Source: Roseibium algicola
GTDB lineage: Bacteria; Pseudomonadota; Alphaproteobacteria; Rhizobiales; Stappiaceae
DNA: 64,000 bases
Reading direction: 5' to 3'
Assembly: GCF_001999245.1 (NCBI RefSeq)
Contig: NZ_CP019630.1
Coordinates: forward strand, 4,617,001 to 4,681,000
Positions 8,051-15,298 of this stretch are shown here, piece by piece. The position numbers were made by a program, and so were the translations under genes. The stretch's first letter is position 1, and each line of letters starts with the position of its first letter. The notes beneath the pieces are model-generated. The model did not search any database. It saw only the letters and a list, made by a program, of their open reading frames with translations, and was not told where the DNA came from.

Positions 8051-8941
8051 TTAACTCAGAACGAAATCGCTTTCCGCGTAGCCTTGCAGGTAGAGCAGGG
8101 CTGTGAGGTCGCCGTGGTCGATGCGGAAGTCGGCGGCGGCGGCGACTGCCGGTTTGGCCCTGTAAGCGACACCGGCTCCTGCGCGTTCGATCATGGCAAG
8201 GTCGTTTGCGCCATCTCCGACCGCAAGCGTATCTGCGAAATCAAGGCCGTGCTCCGCGACGAGATATTCCAGGCGGGTGCGCTTGGCTTCGCGTCCGAGA
8301 ATCGGTTCTCCGACCTTGCCTGACAGTTTTCCGTCCACTTCCAGCAGCGTGTTGGCCTGGTTCTCGTCAAAACCGATCAGCGTCGCGACAGCAGATGTGA
8401 AATGGGTGAAGCCACCGGAAACAAGGGCGCAGTAAGCGCCGTTTGCCTTCATCGTCTGTACCAGCGTACGGCCGCCCGGCATCAGCTGGATCCGCTTGCT
8501 GAGCACCGTTTCAATGGCAGACACCGGCAATCCGGCGAGAAGGCCAACACGTTCGCGCAGGGCCGGTTCAAAATCGATCTCGCCGCGCATCGCCCGCTCG
8601 GTAATTTCCGATATGCGATCCTTGAGGCCAAGTTCAGCCGCCAGTTCGTCGATGCATTCCTGGCGGATCATGGTGGAATCCATGTCGGCGATCAGCAGGT
8701 GCTTGCGGCGGCCGGTTTCCTTCTGCACAAAGACGTCGACGGGGGCACGACCAATCACTTCGCGCAAGATACCGTCCGCGGCACTTGCATCCAGACCCTC
8801 AAAGCGGATATCCGCTGCGACACCTGCAGAAAGACGTGTCGAGGTTCCGGTAACGCCGAGTGCGTCGGATGCCTGCCGAACCAGATCCTCGTCGACTGCC
8901 GGCGCAGCAGGAGTGGACACCAAAGTGGCAACAAAAGACAT
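8051..8941 (-). CDS. serB: Phosphoserine phosphatase
   Basis: Last step of serine biosynthesis: phosphoserine to serine. 296 residues from ATG at 8941-8939 with AGGGA upstream; an in-frame extension runs into miaA and is not supported. N-terminal ACT-like region (1-75), then a HAD-type phosphatase: DMDSTM (nucleophile Asp86, acid/base Asp88), VSGGFTHF, a conserved lysine region, and GDGANDLAM (Mg-binding). Its start codon shares bases with the divergent miaA start, so there is no intergenic space. serA, the first enzyme of the pathway, lies at 60-61 kb. Confidence 0.94.
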   Translation of the reverse strand: MSFVATLVSTPAAPAVDEDLVRQASDALGVTGTSTRLSAGVAADIRFEGLDASAADGILREVIGRAPVDVFVQKETGRRKHLLIADMDSTMIRQECIDELAAELGLKDRISEITERAMRGEIDFEPALRERVGLLAGLPVSAIETVLSKRIQLMPGGRTLVQTMKANGAYCALVSGGFTHFTSAVATLIGFDENQANTLLEVDGKLSGKVGEPILGREAKRTRLEYLVAEHGLDFADTLAVGDGANDLAMIERAGAGVAYRAKPAVAAAADFRIDHGDLTALLYLQGYAESDFVLS

Positions 8942-9893
8942 GGACGGTTCCCTGGACGACGATGACGGCACGCCCGCAACTGCCAGGCGCGCCATTCTGA
9001 TAGCCGGGCCGACAGCCAGCGGCAAGTCCGCTTTGGCGTTGACGCTGGCCAAAAGGCTGAATGGTGTCATCGTGAATGCAGATTCCATGCAGCTTTACGA
9101 AGACTTGCAACTGGTGAGCGCACGCCCCAGCTCGGCAGAGGAAGCTGAAGCACCTCACAGGCTATACGGCGTGTTGCCTGCATCGACTGCCTTTTCGACC
9201 GGCGACTGGCTACGCCTGGCGGAACGGGAACTGCAAGATGCCTGGGGAAACGGCCAGATGCCTATCCTCGTCGGTGGCACCGGCCTCTACTTCAAGGGGT
9301 TGACGGAAGGCTTTGCGGAAATGCCTGGCATTCCGGAAGAGATCCGTGCCAGGGCGAGATCCATTGCCGACACGCAAGGTGTGGAAGGTTTGAGGCAGCA
9401 CCTGATTGCCGAGGGAGATCCTGAGTCTGCCGAGGCGCTGGTTGATCCGCAACGTCTTGCCCGTGCACTGGAGGTTCTGCTGGCAACCGGCCGCCCTTTG
9501 AAGGCGTGGCAACAGCACGCCCAGTCTTCGCCTCTTCTCAAGCCGCAGGCGTGTCACCGGATCGTTCTGGCACCGCCGCGGCCCTGGCTGCATGATCGTA
9601 TCGAGCAACGGGCAAGGTTGATGGTTTGCGAAGAAGGCTTCAATGAAGTGCGGGCCCTGCTTGAACAAGGCCTATCGGATAAGTTGCCAGCGATGAGGGC
9701 AATCGGCGTGCCGGAACTTGGCGCCTATCTTGCCGGAAAAGCCGATTATGCAGAATCCATCCACAGGCTGACTGTTGCAACGCGTCAATACGCAAAGCGT
9801 CAGGAAACCTGGTTTCGCAACCAGATGTCGGATTGGCAACGGGTTGATCCTTCAAACCTAATTGAGATGGAGGCCTTTCTCCGAACGGTTTGA
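8940..9893 (+). CDS. miaA: tRNA dimethylallyltransferase
   Basis: Adds a dimethylallyl group to A37 of tRNAs reading UNN codons. 317 residues from ATG 8940. P-loop LIAGPTASGKSALA, DSMQLYEDL (substrate site), VGGTGLYFKGL and the C-terminal RQYAKRQETWFRNQ signature are all present. ATG 8940 has no clear ribosome site; an in-frame GTG at 8925 has AGGAG 11 bases upstream and would extend the protein by five residues. Either start overlaps serB, which runs the other way. Confidence 0.94.
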   Translation: MDGSLDDDDGTPATARRAILIAGPTASGKSALALTLAKRLNGVIVNADSMQLYEDLQLVSARPSSAEEAEAPHRLYGVLPASTAFSTGDWLRLAERELQDAWGNGQMPILVGGTGLYFKGLTEGFAEMPGIPEEIRARARSIADTQGVEGLRQHLIAEGDPESAEALVDPQRLARALEVLLATGRPLKAWQQHAQSSPLLKPQACHRIVLAPPRPWLHDRIEQRARLMVCEEGFNEVRALLEQGLSDKLPAMRAIGVPELGAYLAGKADYAESIHRLTVATRQYAKRQETWFRNQMSDWQRVDPSNLIEMEAFLRTV

Positions 9894-10103
9894 CGGCTCA
9901 GCGTCAACTTCTGATGTGTGCGGTGCAGCAGTGGTGTGAGCGTAACTCTTTGGTATTGCGAATATATTTTTGTCAAAATTGATCTTATACTTTTGTCTGC
10001 CATGGCAATGGCACAATTCAGGGTTACATGGCTAACATGCGTTCGGTGGCGGGATTCGCCGCCGCTTGTAAGGCCTGAAGAAATCCTAGACTGGGAGGTC
10101 ACG

Positions 10104-10643
10104 GTGCAGACGATCATACTCGAATGCGGTTCAGTGCGGCTCGTCCCTTTCAAGCCAACCGATATTCATCTCGTCAAAGATCTTCACTCCGATCCTTACG
10201 GCAACCGATGTACAGAATATTCCACCAATTGCACCGTCGTTGATGCGGAAGAACTGGTGCGGTCTGCTCAGCAGAACCAGGACGACCTCGGGTTTGCCAA
10301 GTGGAAGGCGGTGTCTTCCGATGGGGCATTTCTGGGCTGGGCCGGGTTTACGCCTGTCAGCGAAACTTCCGAGATCAGTCTGAACTATTGCCTGCGTCTC
10401 GACGTGCTGGATCAGGACTCGGATCTGCCCAAACGCCTTTGTGCCGCCTTGTCAGACTGGTTCTTCGAAAACACCTATTTTTCCCATCTGGTCGCTGTGG
10501 TGCGCACCGACAACCGGACCATGCGAGAAGTGGTCAAGGGCAACGGTTTCTATCACCGCGAGAGCAAAGTGATCGAAGGCATGCAGGCGGACGTGTTTCA
10601 GCTCCTGAGCCCGTCTATGCAATCCTATCTCATGAGTGCTTAG
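10104..10643 (+). CDS. GNAT-like protein with degenerate acetyl-CoA loop
   Basis: 179 residues from GTG 10104, supported by GGGAGG five bases upstream; the frame is open for 62 more codons but that part is AT-rich and not coding-like. It aligns along its length with the next gene (shared LHSDP..NR, FAKWKA...GAF.GWAGF, WFF, NGFYHRE). Where the neighbour has the acetyl-CoA loop WGQGYASE, this protein has LDQDSDLPK, lacking the glycines. It is probably a diverged tandem duplicate that may not bind acetyl-CoA normally. The 210 bases upstream, after miaA, hold nothing I can name. Confidence 0.75.
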   Translation: MQTIILECGSVRLVPFKPTDIHLVKDLHSDPYGNRCTEYSTNCTVVDAEELVRSAQQNQDDLGFAKWKAVSSDGAFLGWAGFTPVSETSEISLNYCLRLDVLDQDSDLPKRLCAALSDWFFENTYFSHLVAVVRTDNRTMREVVKGNGFYHRESKVIEGMQADVFQLLSPSMQSYLMSA

Positions 10644-10680
10644 GCATTTTCGAGGCTTACGGGACCTCGGGAAATGCGTC

Positions 10681-10710
10681 GGGACCGTGTCTGCCACGGT
10701 CCCTTTTTTT
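10681..10710 (+). terminator. Strong terminator between tandem GNAT genes
   Basis: GGGACCGTG (10681-10689), loop TCTGC, CACGGTCCC (10695-10703), then seven Ts (10704-10710). The next gene begins only 4-13 bases after the T-run, so this may act as an attenuator for it as well as a terminator for the first gene. Confidence 0.92.
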
Positions 10711-10714
10711 GAGA

Positions 10715-11269
10715 GTGACCCATTTGAACACACCCATTCTGACAACAGGCAGGCTGCGCCTGTTGCCTTTTTCCGAAGATGACTTCCCATTGTTGCAGGA
10801 CCTTCATTCAGATCCGGAGGTCAATCGCTATCTGTCTCCGGGACCGGCGATCATGGATCCGGCGGAAGTGCGCCGGCGGCTGGCGAATTACGTCGGCGAT
10901 CACCGGGTCACCGGGATGTCCAAATGGAAACTGGAGACGGTTGAGGGAGCCTTTATCGGCCGGGCGGGGTTCTCGTTCGAAAGGAACCCGGAAGGCTATG
11001 AACTTGGCTACAGCCTGAAACGGTCAGCCTGGGGGCAGGGCTATGCGAGCGAGATCGCGCGGGCTCTTGTCGGTTGGTTCTTCGACACAACACAGAACGA
11101 TCACATGCTTGCCTATGCAGTTGCGGAACATAAGGCTTCGCAGCGGGTGATGCAGAAGGCAGGACTGCATTTCTGGCGAGAAATACGAAAGCACGGATTG
11201 CATTGCCGGTTCTACCGGATCACGCGCCGGCAATATCTTCAGTCTCTGGAGCCTGGCACGGGCGGTTGA
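10715..11269 (+). CDS. GNAT family N-acetyltransferase (RimJ/RimL type)
   Basis: 184 residues from GTG 10715; TTG 10724, with GAGAG eight bases before, is an alternative start. Pattern of the RimJ/RimL-like acetyltransferases: LTTGRLRLLPFSEDDFPLLQ, LGYSLKRSAWGQGYASEIAR (acetyl-CoA binding), and VAEHKASQRVMQKAGL. The acceptor substrate is unknown. The gene starts immediately after a strong terminator with no room for its own promoter between them, so its transcription must start inside the upstream gene or read through. Confidence 0.85.
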   Translation: MTHLNTPILTTGRLRLLPFSEDDFPLLQDLHSDPEVNRYLSPGPAIMDPAEVRRRLANYVGDHRVTGMSKWKLETVEGAFIGRAGFSFERNPEGYELGYSLKRSAWGQGYASEIARALVGWFFDTTQNDHMLAYAVAEHKASQRVMQKAGLHFWREIRKHGLHCRFYRITRRQYLQSLEPGTGG

Positions 11270-11293
11270 TCGCTTGAGTGCGATTGGTCGCCA

Positions 11294-11872
11294 TCAAACG
11301 CCGGCAGCCTGCAAGGCGGCGGGCAGGGCGGCCGCTGTCACGGTTTCGGCAAGGGCCTCATCCGACATGGCCCGTGCCGTGGTCAGTCCTCCAATCAGGA
11401 GACTGAGAAAAACCCAGGCGCGGTTCCGCCGTTCAGACGGGGTGCCTTCCTTGAGCCCCTCGGCAACGAGTGACGCTATTTCCTGCATCTTGTCATCATA
11501 GAGTTTGCGGGTCTCAGGCTTGGCCCGTGCGACATCGGGCGATAGAGCGGTCATCGCACAGCCGCAGGCGCGGTCCTGCCGATGCGCCGTGCCGAGATAA
11601 TACCGTGCAAATGCCTCGACCCATTTGTCGCCGAAACGTTCCCGGTAGTCAGGAATGGTGGTGATTACTTCGTCCAGTCCCTGTTCCAGCGCGGCGTGAA
11701 AGGCCCCGTCCTTTGATCCCAGGTGCGCGTAGAATGCACCCGAAGTAGCACCCGCCGCCTTTGCGATCGCGTCGACACCAACCCCGGAATATCCTTCGCT
11801 CCGGAAGGCCCTGCTTGATGCGTTGAGCAAGGCTTTTTGGGTTTCTGCCTTGCGAAGTTGTTGTTTTGCCAT
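11294..11872 (-). CDS. TetR/AcrR family repressor
   Basis: 192 residues. N-terminal helix-turn-helix: ALLNASSRAFRSEGYSGVGV and IAKAAGATSGAFYAHLGSKD. The C-terminal part (GCAMTALSPDVARA) is the TetR_C-type ligand domain seen in regulators of small detoxifying enzymes. Divergent from a tautomerase-like gene across 119 bases that hold three ACGwwCGT-type palindromes and a good promoter, so it almost certainly represses that gene and itself. The inducer is unknown, perhaps an electrophile or quinone (inference). Confidence 0.92.
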   Translation of the reverse strand: MAKQQLRKAETQKALLNASSRAFRSEGYSGVGVDAIAKAAGATSGAFYAHLGSKDGAFHAALEQGLDEVITTIPDYRERFGDKWVEAFARYYLGTAHRQDRACGCAMTALSPDVARAKPETRKLYDDKMQEIASLVAEGLKEGTPSERRNRAWVFLSLLIGGLTTARAMSDEALAETVTAAALPAALQAAGV

Positions 11873-11891
11873 GCGGTTCTCTCGATTAAAG

Positions 11892-11972
11892 AACGATCGT
11901 TATATATTTTATTGACTTCATAACGATCGTTACATAAATAGAGTGCGTCAGAAAATATAACGAACGTTATAT
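11892..11972. promoter_or_regulatory. Divergent control region with three TetR operators
   Basis: Three related palindromes: AACGATCGTT (11892-11901), TAACGATCGTTA (11921-11932) and ATATAACG-AA-CGTTATAT (11955-11972). A plus-strand promoter, TTGACT (11912-11917), 17 bases, TAAATA (11935-11940), has the second palindrome exactly in its spacer and the third just downstream of the expected start of transcription. Confidence 0.85.
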
Positions 11973-11991
11973 TTAATCGAGAGGAACGGAA

Positions 11992-12408
11992 ATGCCACTT
12001 GCACTCAATTACACCCAGGGCGTGATGAGCGAAGATGCCGGTTTGAAAGCAGGCAGGAAAATCACCGAAGCCTTCCTGAAATGGCACGGGCTTGGTGGCA
12101 ACAAGGTCATGACCCCCAACGTGACCATGCAGATACAGGCACTGCCGAAGAACGGGGCGCTGTCCGGCGGCGAGCCGGTGGAAGGGGCCTGGCTGGAATG
12201 CAAGACGCCAAGTTTTGCCCTGGCTGCGCGGGACGTCCAGGTCGGGTTCTTCAAGGAAGCAACAGACATCATCGCCGCGGCGGCGGAAGGGCGTTTGCCA
12301 CGGGACCACATCTATTCAAACGTGGTGCACACTGTGGACGGGACCTGGAACCTGGACGGCGAAGCCATGACCAACAGCCAGCTTTCCGAACGGATTTCGC
12401 AGGGTTGA
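11992..12408 (+). CDS. Tautomerase-superfamily-like protein, TetR-controlled
   Basis: 138 residues starting MPLALNYTQGVMSEDAG; proline directly after the initiator methionine is the catalytic base of the tautomerase superfamily (4-oxalocrotonate tautomerase, MIF). The rest (KITEAFLKWHGLGGNKVMTP, VGFFKEATDIIAAAAEGRLP) has the helix-plus-strand arrangement expected of such proteins. Substrate unknown. Preceded by GAGAGGAACGGA. Its promoter is covered by TetR-type operators, and the divergent TetR gene is its probable regulator. Family assignment is moderate, because only Pro2 and general architecture support it. Confidence 0.6.
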   Translation: MPLALNYTQGVMSEDAGLKAGRKITEAFLKWHGLGGNKVMTPNVTMQIQALPKNGALSGGEPVEGAWLECKTPSFALAARDVQVGFFKEATDIIAAAAEGRLPRDHIYSNVVHTVDGTWNLDGEAMTNSQLSERISQG

Positions 12409-12425
12409 CGTCACAACACGGTTTG

Positions 12426-12452
12426 AAAAGGGGCCGCTTCTGCGGCCCTTTT
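12426..12452 (+). terminator. Terminator of the tautomerase-like gene
   Basis: GGGCCGC (12431-12437), loop TTCT, GCGGCCC (12442-12448) and TTTT, with AAAA on the left side, so it could work in both directions; the opposing gene ends at 12494. Confidence 0.85.
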
Positions 12453-12493
12453 GGCAGATCCAGGGGCTTTTTGCCGGCAGGTAACGGGAGAAT

Positions 12494-13039
12494 TCAGGAA
12501 ACCGGTCCGCTCTCGAGTGAGCCGAGAAATCGCTTCAACTGGCGTGGACGGATGAAGACATGGCTCACTCCGGAGAACACCCTGATGCTTTCCAGATCAC
12601 GTTCCCGCCGCGTCCGCCTGTAGTTCAGAACGAACTTGAAAAACGGCCAGTCGAAGCGCTCCAGGCAGCCATCCGGCAATTCGCCGCTGCGGGTGCCACC
12701 GCGGCCGAGAACGGAGCGCTTAAGCACTCTCGTCGCACAGAGAAACGTCTTAAAATCGAGGTAGATGAGCGTATCGGCTGCTTTCAGGCGAAGGTCCAGG
12801 GTGCTGCCGTAGTTGCCGTCCATGATCCAGCGCGGGCGAGCGATCAGCTCTTTCATGGTGGCGCGCCAGACTTCGGGGGAAGGGCGCTGCCAACCCGGTT
12901 GCCAGTAATGACTGTCCAGATGAATGACGGGCAGGCCGGTCAGGTCGCTCAAGGTTCGGGCCGCACGGGACTTGCCGGCCCCCGGGCATCCGGCGATCAC
13001 CACGCGCTTCATCTCTCCGTCTGTGCCAAGGCTTTCCAC
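12494..13039 (-). CDS. P-loop ATPase, adenylate-kinase-like (FlaR/topology-modulation type)
   Basis: 181 residues from GTG 13039, which has a strong GGGGAGGA ribosome site; an ATG at 13012 would give a shorter form beginning MKRVVIAGCPGAGKS. Walker A CPGAGKSRAART sits at the N-terminus, followed by LPVIHLDSHYWQPGW, a segment typical of the adenylate-kinase-like proteins annotated as FlaR or DNA topology modulation protein, then WIMDGNYGSTLDLRL and the lid-like RRTRRERDLESI. True biochemical role unknown. It lies downstream of leuA behind a terminator. Confidence 0.8.
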   Translation of the reverse strand: MESLGTDGEMKRVVIAGCPGAGKSRAARTLSDLTGLPVIHLDSHYWQPGWQRPSPEVWRATMKELIARPRWIMDGNYGSTLDLRLKAADTLIYLDFKTFLCATRVLKRSVLGRGGTRSGELPDGCLERFDWPFFKFVLNYRRTRRERDLESIRVFSGVSHVFIRPRQLKRFLGSLESGPVS

Positions 13040-13062
13040 CCGTTTGTCCTCCCCGACAAAAC

Positions 13063-13109
13063 AAAGCCTCCTGAACCTTACCGGAAAATCGGTGGTGCAG
13101 GAGGCTTTT
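13063..13109 (-). terminator. Terminator of leuA
   Basis: Ten-base stem AAAGCCTCCT (13063-13072) with AGGAGGCTTT (13099-13108); the loop contains a second small stem (ACCG/CGGT). On the minus strand it is followed by TTT, which suits the end of leuA at 13176. Confidence 0.75.
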
Positions 13110-13175
13110 CGTGTCAGGTCCGAAATCGGGCGACAATACAGTCACCGTGATCCGGAGCTTTTGGTGGTTCCGGCG

Positions 13176-14732
13176 TTAGACGGCAGCAAGCGCGCCCGGG
13201 TTGCCGGTCTGCTGGCGCAGGGCCAGCTTGTTCATGGCCGAAACATAGGCACGGGCGGAAGCGACCAGTGTGTCGGTGTCCGCTCCCTTGCCCGTGGCAA
13301 TGCGGCCGCCGGCTTCCAGGCGCACGGACACTTCGGCCTGTGCGTCGGTGCCTTCGGTCACCGCATGCACCTGGTACAGCGACAGCTTGGCTTCATGCGG
13401 CACGATTGCCTTGATGGCGTTGAACGTGGCGTCGACAGGACCGTCGCCCGTGGCTTCCTTGGTGACGTGCTGGCCGTTGACGTCCATGGTCAGGATCGCC
13501 TTCTGCGGGCCACCTGTACCGGCAATTACCGTCAGCGCAATCACCTTGGTGCTTTCGCCCAGGATGCTGATTTCGTCCTCGACCAGGGCTTCGATGTCCT
13601 CGTCGTAGACGTGTTTCTTGCGGTCGGCGAGGTCCTTGAAACGGCGGAAGGCATCCTGCAGGGCATTGTCGCCCAGTTCGAAGCCCAGTTCTTTCAGCTT
13701 GTCGCGGAAGGCGTGGCGGCCGGAATGCTTGCCCATGACCAGCGAGGTGGCTTTCACGCCAACGTCTTCCGGGCGCATGATTTCATAGGTTTCGGCGTTT
13801 TTCAGCATGCCGTCCTGGTGGATGCCGCTCTCGTGGGCAAAGGCGTTCTTGCCGACGATGGCCTTGTTGTACTGAACCGCGAACCCGGACGCGCCCGCCA
13901 CCATCTTGGAAGCGCGAACCATGAATTTCGGGTCGATCTGGGTCATGTAGGGCAGGACGTCGCTGCGGGTGCGGATCGCCATGACGATCTCTTCCAGGGC
14001 AGCATTGCCGGCGCGTTCGCCCAGGCCGTTGATGGTGCATTCGATCTGGCGGGCACCACCGGCGACACCGGCCAGCGAGTTGGCAACGGCCAGGCCCAGG
14101 TCGTTGTGGCAGTGGACCGAGAAGATCGCCTGGTCGGCATTCGGTACGCGCTCACGGATCTGCTCGAACATGGACTTGTATTCGTCCGGGGTGGCGTAGC
14201 CGACCGTATCCGGCAGGTTGATGGTGGTGGCACCGCACTTGATTGCGGCTTCCACGCAGCGGCACAGGTATTCGATCGGCGTGCGCGTTGCGTCCATTGC
14301 GGACCATTCGACATCGTCGATCAGGTTGCGCGACCGTGTCACCGTGTCGGTGATGATTTCCAGGACCTGTTCTTCGGTCTTGTTCATCTGGAATTTCAGA
14401 TGGATCGGCGAAGTGGAAACGAAGGTGTGGATGCGGCCCTTGCCGGCGTGTTTCACGGCTTCGCCGCAGCGGTCGATATCAGCGTGGATGGCGCGGGCCA
14501 GACCGGCAATGACGGAGTTTTTCGAGCGCTTGGCAATTTCGCTGACGGCTTCAAAATCGCCGTTCGAGGCAATCGGAAAACCGGCTTCGATGATGTCGAC
14601 ACCCATGTCGTCGAGAATTTCCGCGATCTGCAGCTTTTCTTCCAACGTCATGGAGGCGCCGGGCGATTGTTCGCCGTCGCGCAATGTGGTGTCGAAGATC
14701 CGGACCTGGTCCTTCTCGGAAGTGGCAGTCAT
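13176..14732 (-). CDS. leuA: 2-isopropylmalate synthase
   Basis: Condenses acetyl-CoA with 2-ketoisovalerate, the committed step to leucine. 518 residues, the LeuA type-1 length. HMGL-like catalytic TIM barrel with [13 protein letters not shown], the metal-binding [13 protein letters not shown], and GLGERAGN; linker [12 protein letters not shown]-terminal allosteric (leucine-binding) domain from about residue 390. Upstream is a 33-codon leader peptide rich in leucine with attenuator-like hairpins, so expression is probably controlled by leucyl-tRNA supply. A terminator follows. No other leu gene is adjacent. Confidence 0.97.
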   Translation of the reverse strand: MTATSEKDQVRIFDTTLRDGEQSPGASMTLEEKLQIAEILDDMGVDIIEAGFPIASNGDFEAVSEIAKRSKNSVIAGLARAIHADIDRCGEAVKHAGKGRIHTFVSTSPIHLKFQMNKTEEQVLEIITDTVTRSRNLIDDVEWSAMDATRTPIEYLCRCVEAAIKCGATTINLPDTVGYATPDEYKSMFEQIRERVPNADQAIFSVHCHNDLGLAVANSLAGVAGGARQIECTINGLGERAGNAALEEIVMAIRTRSDVLPYMTQIDPKFMVRASKMVAGASGFAVQYNKAIVGKNAFAHESGIHQDGMLKNAETYEIMRPEDVGVKATSLVMGKHSGRHAFRDKLKELGFELGDNALQDAFRRFKDLADRKKHVYDEDIEALVEDEISILGESTKVIALTVIAGTGGPQKAILTMDVNGQHVTKEATGDGPVDATFNAIKAIVPHEAKLSLYQVHAVTEGTDAQAEVSVRLEAGGRIATGKGADTDTLVASARAYVSAMNKLALRQQTGNPGALAAV

Positions 14733-14829
14733 GTCGTTTCGTCCCTGGCTTGGATCGGGCCTTAGGTCGCTCGGGTAAGGAAAGGCGTGGCGCGATCCGA
14801 TGGTCGTGATGCGGTTTTTTGAAAACTCT

Positions 14830-14882
14830 CCCCTAAGTGCCCGTTCCGCCTAAAGACAAGCGAAGCAGCCGACGCTCAGGGG
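14830..14882 (-). promoter_or_regulatory. Probable leuA attenuator hairpin
   Basis: CCCCTAAG (14830-14837) pairs with CTCAGGGG (14875-14882), with one G-U pair. The distal arm contains the stop codon of the leader peptide, so a ribosome finishing the leader would mask it. On the minus strand the hairpin is followed by AGAGTTTT, a weak U-stretch. A separate 7-base hairpin, CGCGCTG/CAGCGCG (14923-14939), lies inside the leader just before the leucine codons. The exact alternative structures were not computed. Confidence 0.5.
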
Positions 14883-14977
14883 CATCTAAGAAGGAGGAGA
14901 TCGCCAAGTAGAATGAGGCCGCCGCGCTGAGCCAGCGCGTTGCGAGAAGATCCAGAAATGTCGCGAACCGCGATCAT
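14876..14977 (-). CDS. leuL: leuA leader peptide
   Basis: 33-codon reading frame starting at ATG 14977, MIAVRDISGSSRNALAQ, and ending in GGLILLGDLLLLRCP. Seven of ten codons near the end are leucine codons (CTC, CTA, CTT), the pattern of a leucine attenuation leader. It lies 143 bases before the leuA start, downstream of a good promoter candidate. Leader-peptide control of leu and ilv genes is known in proteobacteria; this particular peptide is recognised here from its composition and position. The ribosome site is weak (AAAGG). Confidence 0.75.
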   Translation of the reverse strand: MIAVRDISGSSRNALAQRGGLILLGDLLLLRCP

Positions 14978-15061
14978 GGGTCTGTCTTGGCCTTTGGTCG
15001 TCTTTTCAACTGGTCCGCCAAGCGTGGCGCAAAAGCGTGACCTGACGGTTAATGGGGACTG

Positions 15062-15090
15062 TTCATAAGTCAGGATGAACCATGATGCAA
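15062..15090 (-). promoter_or_regulatory. Predicted leuA promoter
   Basis: On the minus strand TTGCAT (15090-15085), 17 bases, TATGAA (15067-15062). This would start transcription near 15055, about 78 bases before the leader peptide ATG. The rest of 14978-15298 shows no gene. Confidence 0.5.
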
Positions 15091-15298
15091 CCAGCTTTTC
15101 CGAAGCTTGCACATTTGGAGCCCCCTTGGCCTGGCGTTTCAGGGATCGGCGATAGCTTGCGCAAACAAGATCTGAGCCGCTGCAAAGGCAGGAGGCAAAG
15201 GCATTGTGCCCAAAGCGGTTCCTCTCCCGCCGCGTTGATCGCACCCAATCCAGGGCGATTGCCGGTGTCTGTGGTAGACGCCTTGCGGACTGACCGCC

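Noticed and set aside
10031..10081. 16-codon frame ATG..TGA before the first GNAT gene
   Set aside because: Too short, no ribosome site, and no leader-peptide composition.
12924..14765. 613-residue open frame on the plus strand opposite leuA
   Set aside because: It mirrors leuA codon by codon; the product is Gly/His/Val-rich without domains. High GC at third codon positions creates such antisense frames. The same applies to long frames opposite degP (6109-7752), gatA (44034-45584), serA (60058-61416), opgD (40762-42039) and ilvC (29837-31057).
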